Shown here one piece after another: positions 22,955-27,076 of a stretch of 27,076 bases of DNA. The translations under genes were made by a program, and so were the position numbers. The notes beneath the pieces were generated by a model. The model saw only the letters and a list, made by a program, of their open reading frames with translations. It did not search any database and was not told the origin of the DNA. Source of the DNA: JAXDBM01 sp964460245 (GTDB lineage Bacteria; Desulfobacterota; Syntrophia; Syntrophales; Fen-1087). The stretch covers positions 1-27,076 of the forward strand of contig CAYWTL010000033.1 of the NCBI GenBank assembly GCA_964460245.1. The letters are read 5' to 3'. Every line of letters starts with the position of its first letter. The stretch's first letter is position 1.

Positions 22955-23888
22955 ATGGAAATATTCAAAAACATCCTGGACTTTCTCGATGCCCCCCTGA
23001 TCACGCTGGGGAAGTCGTCCGCCACGATCTGGAACCTGATTGTGGCGTTATCCGTCCTCGTTCTCCTGGGAATCCTCACCGCGAATCTCAATCGGCTGAT
23101 CATCTACCGGCTCATGTCCAAGAGCGACATGCAGCTCGGCGTCCGCGTCGCCGTGGCATCCCTGGCGCATTACTTTGCTCTCGCCATCACGCTGATCGTC
23201 GTACTCCAGTTCATGGGGATCGACATGAGGAGCCTGGCCCTCCTCTTCGGCGCCCTCGGCGTCGGCATCGGGTTCGGCCTGCAGAATATCACGAACAATT
23301 TCGTCAGCGGCCTCATCATCCTTTTCGAGATGCCGATCAAGGTGGGGGACCGCATCGAGATGGGGCGTGTCGGGCGATGTGACGAACATCTCCATGCGGG
23401 CCACGACGATCCGCACCAACGACAACATCTCCATGATCGTCCCGAACTCCGATTTCATCACTTCCACGGTGATCAACTGGAGCCACACGGACCGCAACGT
23501 CCGCTTCAATTTCCTCGTCTCGGTCTCCTACAAGGAGGACCCCGAACGGGTCCGCGGGCTGCTTCTGGAGGTGGCCCGCGAGAACAAGGGGGTGCTTGCG
23601 AGCCCACCGCCGGACGTACTTTTCCGGGAATATGCCCAAAGCGCCATCGTTTTGAACCTGCGCGTGTGGACCCGCGACTACATCGACCGCCCGGGGGTCG
23701 TCAAGAGCCAGCTCTACTATGCGATCTTTCAGAAATTCAGGGAGCAGGACGTGGAGATCCCTTATCCCCAGCAGGATGTACACATCAAGGATCTGCCCGA
23801 CGGCGTCCTGACCGGCGGCCCGGCAGGGCAGGCAAGCTCTGAGCGGCACGGGGTAGAGCCCGCAACATCCGAGGGAGGAGAGCGCTGA
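22955..23888 (+). pseudogene. mscS-family mechanosensitive channel gene with a frameshift
   Basis: The first frame (22955 to about 23365) encodes membrane helices (LIVALSVLVLLGILTANL and HYFALAITLIVVLQFMGI) and the MscS pore helix LFGALGVGIGFGLQNITNNF, up to KVGDRIEMG. The reading then continues in another frame from about 23367 with VSGDVTNISMRATTIRTND and VPNSDFITSTVINWSHTD, the beta and C-terminal domains, to the stop at 23888. The shift needs one extra base or two missing bases near 23366, in GGGGCGTG. Whole, the protein would be about 310 residues. It may be a true decay event or a sequencing or assembly error. The neighbour downstream is also broken. The start ATG has no evident ribosome site. 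Confidence 0.85.
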
Positions 23889-24260
23889 CAGGCGGACAGA
23901 TTCTCATCCTGGTCATCCTGGCGGTCACAGTGGCGATGTTCCTGTGGAGTCGCTGGCGTCACGACATGGTGGCCCTGGGCGCCCTGCTGGCCTGCGTCCT
24001 GGCCGGGCTGCTGCCGTCCCGCGAGGCCTTTCTCGGATTCGGCCACCCCGCCGTGATCACGGTGGCCTGCGTACTGGTTCTGAGCAAGGGACTCGAGAAT
24101 TCGGGCGCCGCATCATCCCGTAATCGGCCACCAGAACAACACGCTCATTCTCGGGCCGGGCGGATTCCACTTCGGCGACTACTGGCGACTGGGCCTGCCG
24201 CTGGAGATCCTGGTCCTTACCGTGACGATCCCCATGCTCCTGATCGTCTGGCCGCTGTGA
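23885..24260 (+). pseudogene. Remnant of an SLC13-type (DASS) permease with a large internal deletion
   Basis: The 5' part encodes TGGQILILVILAVTVAMFLW and RHDMVALGALLACVLAGLLP up to VACVLVLSKGLENSG, the first two or so helices of an SLC13 family permease. The 3' part, in another frame, encodes VIGHQNNTLILGPGGFHFGD, YWRLGLPLEILVLTVTIPML and a final LIVWPL stop, the normal C-terminus of such permeases. These should be separated by roughly 450-500 residues, so about 1.4 kb is missing, with the junction near 24105-24120. In addition the expected ATG that would overlap the mscS stop is CTG here, although GGGAGGAGAG sits just before it. Non-functional by all signs. Confidence 0.8.
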
Positions 24261-24311
24261 CATTCCTCCGATGTGGGTCGCGGAGTGACGGATGCGGGAA
24301 GGAAAAACGGG

Positions 24312-24340
24312 TTGACAGCGGAACCCTGCTTGCCTACTAT
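24312..24340 (+). promoter_or_regulatory. Strong sigma-70-type promoter
   Basis: TTGACA (24312-24317) and TACTAT (24335-24340) are separated by 17 bases, a near-consensus housekeeping promoter. It drives the PNPOx-like gene 130 bases downstream. Confidence 0.7.
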
Positions 24341-24357
24341 GGTTGCGACCCTCGGCT

Positions 24358-24400
24358 TCTTCCGGACCACTCGATCCGGACTCCAGGCGCTGCCGGAAGA
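24358..24400 (+). repeat. Inverted repeat in the leader of the PNPOx-like gene
   Basis: TCTTCCGG and CCGGAAGA pair as an 8-bp stem with a 27-base loop that holds a further TCCGGA. It lies about 10 bases after the predicted transcription start and could fold in the leader RNA or bind a regulator. Confidence 0.35.
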
Positions 24401-24471
24401 CCGATGGATGAACGAGGAGCGAACATAGGGCGAAAGCGCCCGCTGAATAAGCGACGGGGGAGGAATGGCAA

Positions 24472-24888
24472 ATGAAGTTATCGAACTATTTCGACAAGGT
24501 GAAGGGAGTCAGCATCCTGTCCACGGCCGATGCCAGGGGAAAAGTCAACGCCTCGGCGATCTCGAAGCCCTTCGTGGTCGACGAAGAAACGGTGGCCTTC
24601 GTCATGACGGACAACCTCACGCACAAGAACCTGCAGTCCAATCCGCACGCGGCGTATTTCTTCCTCGAGTACGGGGAAAAGTACGCGGGGATCCGGCTCC
24701 ACCTGACGAAGATCAAGGAGTCGATGGACATGGACGCCATCCATGAGATCCGCAGGAAGCGCTACCCCATCTTCACGACCAAGTACAGCCAGGAATCCAA
24801 GTACGCCGTCTATTTCAAGGTGGACATGGTGCTGCCCCTCGTGGCGCCCCGCGTGCTCAAGCGCGGCGTGAAGCAGCCGTTCGCTTGA
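24472..24888 (+). CDS. Pyridoxamine-5'-phosphate-oxidase-like flavin-binding protein
   Basis: The 138-residue protein has the split-barrel fold pattern of PNPOx-like flavin-binding proteins: YFDKVKGVSILSTADARGKV, then NASAISKPFVVDEETVAFVM, TDNLTHKNLQSNPHAAYFFL and YAGIRLHLTKIKES. The pattern N-A-S-x-IS, followed by the TDN-T-KNLQSNP loop, is typical of small FMN-binding oxidoreductases of this group. The true substrate is unknown, and the end MVLPLVAPRVLKRGVKQPFA is not diagnostic. The ATG follows GGGGGAGGAATGGCAA. It has its own strong promoter, an inverted repeat in its leader and a clear terminator downstream, so it is a single-gene unit and appears intact, unlike the two genes before it. 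Confidence 0.85.
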   Translation: MKLSNYFDKVKGVSILSTADARGKVNASAISKPFVVDEETVAFVMTDNLTHKNLQSNPHAAYFFLEYGEKYAGIRLHLTKIKESMDMDAIHEIRRKRYPIFTTKYSQESKYAVYFKVDMVLPLVAPRVLKRGVKQPFA

Positions 24889-24935
24889 GCGGTCGGAAAA
24901 GAGGGTAAGATCGCTTTCCGGAAAAGTTCGTGACA

Positions 24936-24978
24936 AGTGCCCATTTTCGCCAAGCCGGCGTTGATGGGCGCTTTTTTT
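24936..24978 (+). terminator. Rho-independent terminator
   Basis: AGTGCCCAT pairs fully with ATGGGCGCT (one G-U pair), the loop contains a second CGCC/GGCG stem, and the right arm runs into a T-tract of seven. It ends the PNPOx-like gene 48 bases upstream. Confidence 0.85.
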
Positions 24979-25358
24979 ACAGGCGCACGCCCGGCTGCAT
25001 CCAAACGACATCGGCGGCCCAGGCGCGGGACGCGGTGCAGTTCAGCCCCAGCAGGATCATCAGGCGGAAGAAAAGTCTTTTCCCCATGTCCGCCACCCCG
25101 GATTCTTCTTCAAGTCCCAGGTTCGTGCGGATTCAGTCTGAATGCGCACTTTCCCGGTTCAAGCTGGAATTACCGCCTGATTCCCGGGCACAGGAACGAG
25201 GATGAGCGAAAGCGTTGAAATCCTGAGCTGTTCAAATACGGCGGTCATCCTTCCCCCGTTCAGTCACCTGGCGCAGCGAAGGTATTTGCCCGCCCACGTG
25301 CGGTATTGTCGGAATCCTTTGCAGGCCGGAAACGCCGTCATTCATTCTGTTTGTTGTT
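24979..25358. other. Region without a gene
   Basis: No supportable gene lies in these 380 bases. Short frames have no ribosome site and no family-like text. The one notable item is a weaker copy of the 17-base repeat at 25308-25324. The region separates the PNPOx-like gene from the AT-rich dmeF-like gene. Confidence 0.5.
25308..25324 (+). repeat. TGTCGGAATCCTTTGCA, diverged copy of the 17-base motif
   Basis: It differs from TGTCGGAATTCTTTACA at two positions (T to C, A to G). It is about 3.2 kb from the main group and lies beside the 3' end of the dmeF-like gene. Confidence 0.45.
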
Positions 25359-26300
25359 CTATCGACAGATGTTTATTTCAACGGTCACGTGTGCTAATTC
25401 ATTAATATTATTCAGACGTTCTTTATAATCTTCAACCGTTTGTTTTCTTCCCGTCACCAGAGATACAATACAGGCGTATTTGTGTTGAGCCACCTTCCAT
25501 AAATGCAGGTCGCTTATTTTCGTATCGCCGTCGGATTCTATCTGCTTCTTAATTTTCTGAACAAGTTTTTCGTTCAGATCACGTTCAAGCAGACTGCCGG
25601 CGGTCTCTCGAACCAAAAAAAACGCCCATCGCAGAATCAAAATTGCACCGACAATTCCCATGAACGGGTCCAACCAATAATAATTCAAATGCTTCGCACC
25701 AAGCAGCGCCACAATTGCCAAAACAGATGTAAGGGCATCTGCCACAACATGCAAATATGCTGATTTGAGATTCAGATCATCCTGCGAGTGATGGGAATGT
25801 GAATGGCCTTGTTCATCATCATGGCGATGAGGTTCATGAACATCGCTCTTGATATCGAGTATAAAGGCACAGGCCAAATTGACCATCATACCTATGATTG
25901 CTACCAACAGTGCCTGGTTGTAGTGAATCTCAAGCGGTCTGAAGAATCTTTCCACCGAAGAAAAAATCATGATGAATCCGACCATGCCGAGCACAACCGA
26001 ACTCGTATATGCTCCCAGTATTTCAATCTTCCATGTGCCAAATGTAAATCGTTCGTCGTTTGAATATTTCCTTGCCAAGATGTAAGCCAACAAAGAAATT
26101 CCCATCGCAAAGGCATGCGTCCCCATATGCCAACCATCAGCCAACAAGGCCATTGAATTGGATAGCCAACCGAAGATAATCTCGGCTATCATCACCACGA
26201 AAGTGACGATTACGACTATGGTCGTCCGCTGCTCTGTAACCTTTTTATCAGAATTGAACTTATGGTGATGCTGCCACAACTTTATGTTTTCATTATGCAT
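25359..26300 (-). CDS. dmeF: Cation diffusion facilitator, DmeF-like (cobalt/nickel efflux)
   Basis: The 313-residue protein is a CDF metal/proton antiporter in the inner membrane. It starts like DmeF (MHNENIKLWQHHHKF) and has the CDF metal-binding motif SMALLADGWHMGTHAFAMGI with the His/Asp pair, and the second site LHVVADALTSVLAIVALLG. A His-rich loop (HEPHRHDDEQGHSHSHH) lies between, and the cytoplasmic C-terminal domain has SDLHLWKVAQHKYACIVSLV and HVTVEINIC, again as in DmeF. DmeF exports Co2+ and Ni2+; substrate choice here is by similarity only. The start ATG has only a weak AAGAAG; a GTG at 26336 is the alternative. The gene is clearly more AT-rich than its surroundings, which suggests that it was acquired by transfer. 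Confidence 0.88.
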   Translation of the reverse strand: MHNENIKLWQHHHKFNSDKKVTEQRTTIVVIVTFVVMIAEIIFGWLSNSMALLADGWHMGTHAFAMGISLLAYILARKYSNDERFTFGTWKIEILGAYTSSVVLGMVGFIMIFSSVERFFRPLEIHYNQALLVAIIGMMVNLACAFILDIKSDVHEPHRHDDEQGHSHSHHSQDDLNLKSAYLHVVADALTSVLAIVALLGAKHLNYYWLDPFMGIVGAILILRWAFFLVRETAGSLLERDLNEKLVQKIKKQIESDGDTKISDLHLWKVAQHKYACIVSLVTGRKQTVEDYKERLNNINELAHVTVEINICR

Positions 26301-26370
26301 TGCTTTTTCTTCTTTCCGCGGAAACGATATGGTCACGACCTCCCTTCAATCAGTTCCGGATCATCACTCC

Positions 26371-26772
26371 TTATCCTTCCTTCCCTGCGATCAGGTGCTC
26401 CCGGAGCCTGCCGAGAGCCGCCAGGGGGATCGGCTTCGATTTTTTTGCCGCGAAATCGAAATGAACGAAGGTTATCGAGGCCCGGACGCATAGTGACCCG
26501 TGCTGGAAAATCTCTTGATGAAGGATCATGCTGGACTTACCGAGCTTCTTCACTGCCGTCGTAACTTCCACGTCCGTACCAAAAAAGATCTCGTTCAGGA
26601 AGTCGATGTTCATGTTCGCCATGGCCACAACCGGATCCTTCGTGGGGTTCTGTTCGATGAGTCGCAAAATATCCGCGAATCCTTCCTCCAGCCAGACCGG
26701 GATCACATGATGGCCGATGTGCCTTGCGGCATTCGTTTCCGATATTCTTGGCGAAATCGTCTTTCTGAACAT
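26371..26772 (-). CDS. Acyl-CoA thioesterase-like hotdog protein (4HBT family)
   Basis: The 133-residue protein has a hotdog-fold pattern: an N-terminal strand (MFRKTISPRISETNAARHIG) with the Asn-Ala-x-x-H placement seen in 4HBT thioesterases (usually D-x-N-x-H), HHVIPVWLEEGFADILRLIE, then VVAMANMNIDFLNEIFFGTD, VEVTTAVKKLGKSSMILHQE and ASITFVHFDFAAKKSKPIPL. It would hydrolyse acyl-CoA thioesters in the cytoplasm. The usual catalytic Asp of the first motif is replaced by Glu or Asn, so activity is uncertain. I chose the ATG at 26772 behind GAGAGGG; two earlier in-frame ATGs (26784, 26817) exist. It lies upstream of the dmeF-like gene on the same strand with a gap of 70 bases. Confidence 0.75.
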   Translation of the reverse strand: MFRKTISPRISETNAARHIGHHVIPVWLEEGFADILRLIEQNPTKDPVVAMANMNIDFLNEIFFGTDVEVTTAVKKLGKSSMILHQEIFQHGSLCVRASITFVHFDFAAKKSKPIPLAALGRLREHLIAGKEG

Positions 26773-27076
26773 TTTCCCTCTCATCTTTTGACATTGATTT
26801 TCCCAGGCAAGTTTCATAACTGCCCGGCAACTATCGGCAGGGTATCGCTTGTAATCGTTTTTACACCAACCGTCAAGAAGACTTCGTTCTGTGGAGCATG
26901 TCCTGACCGGTACTTGCCTTGAGAGTCAATGTCAAATCACGTCTCATTTGGGCTGCTGGTTCCATATTGTGGCAGCTGTCGCGGGTGGATCTGCCAGGAA
27001 AAGGAGCATGTTGAGGGTTATCTTCGCCATATGGCTCGCAGTAACCGCAGGCCACGGACAATGTACAGTCGTTGGG

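Noticed and set aside
25202..25405. Small frame of 67 codons after the terminator region
   Set aside because: No suitable ribosome site, no recognisable protein, and it overlaps the dmeF-like gene end.
1..27076. CRISPR arrays, tRNA or rRNA genes, insertion sequences
   Set aside because: No regular spaced repeats, no cloverleaf-like or rRNA-like stretch and no transposase text were seen in the window.

Overview
The window looks like a chromosomal segment of a GC-rich, Gram-negative anaerobe. The best guess is the Desulfobacterota, near Syntrophus or Smithella-type bacteria. That guess is inference: it rests on a complete type II secretion (T2SS) gene set of deltaproteobacterial style, a sodium-pumping decarboxylase gene group, a wealth of exported proteins and the general gene style. 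No rRNA or tRNA was seen.

Left part (1-9706, all minus strand): one tightly packed T2SS operon read from right to left in the order gspE, F, H, I, J, K, L, M, C, G, D. GspD runs off the left edge. Neighbouring genes overlap by ATGA or GTGA in several places. GspE drives assembly, GspF, L and M form the inner-membrane platform, GspG, H, I, J and K are the pseudopilins, and GspC links the platform to the GspD secretin. GspC carries a Pro/Ala-rich tail where a PDZ domain is often found, and GspD carries a very long Pro/Ala-rich stretch before its N0 domain.

Next part (9792-15648, minus strand): a run of exported proteins upstream of the secretion operon. They are an Ig-like lipoprotein, two small exported proteins, a large exported protein with three copies of a Tyr/Trp-rich module, a cysteine-rich-repeat protein, a DUF3313-like lipoprotein, and a potassium-channel-like gene broken by an in-frame TGA. 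They may be cargo or partners of the T2SS, but the sequence does not prove it.

Middle part (15875-21362): an MFS transporter, a small membrane protein, then a plus-strand group of gamma, beta and biotin-carrier subunits of a sodium-translocating decarboxylase with no carboxyltransferase subunit beside it. An amidase and a small exported protein follow on the minus strand.

Right part (21363-27076): a gene-free stretch of about 960 bases holds three near-identical copies of TGTCGGAATTCTTTACA and a possible sigma-54 promoter. It leads into a ribbon-helix-helix/PilZ fusion that looks like a c-di-GMP-responsive DNA-binding regulator. A frameshifted mscS gene and the remains of an SLC13-type permease follow, so this locus is decaying. 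A flavin-binding PNPOx-like protein with a strong promoter and terminator, an AT-rich dmeF-like metal efflux gene that was probably acquired, and a hotdog thioesterase close the window. The most interesting leads are the RHH-PilZ fusion with its repeat-rich upstream region, the matched Pro-rich extensions of GspC and GspD, and the cluster of broken membrane-transport genes.
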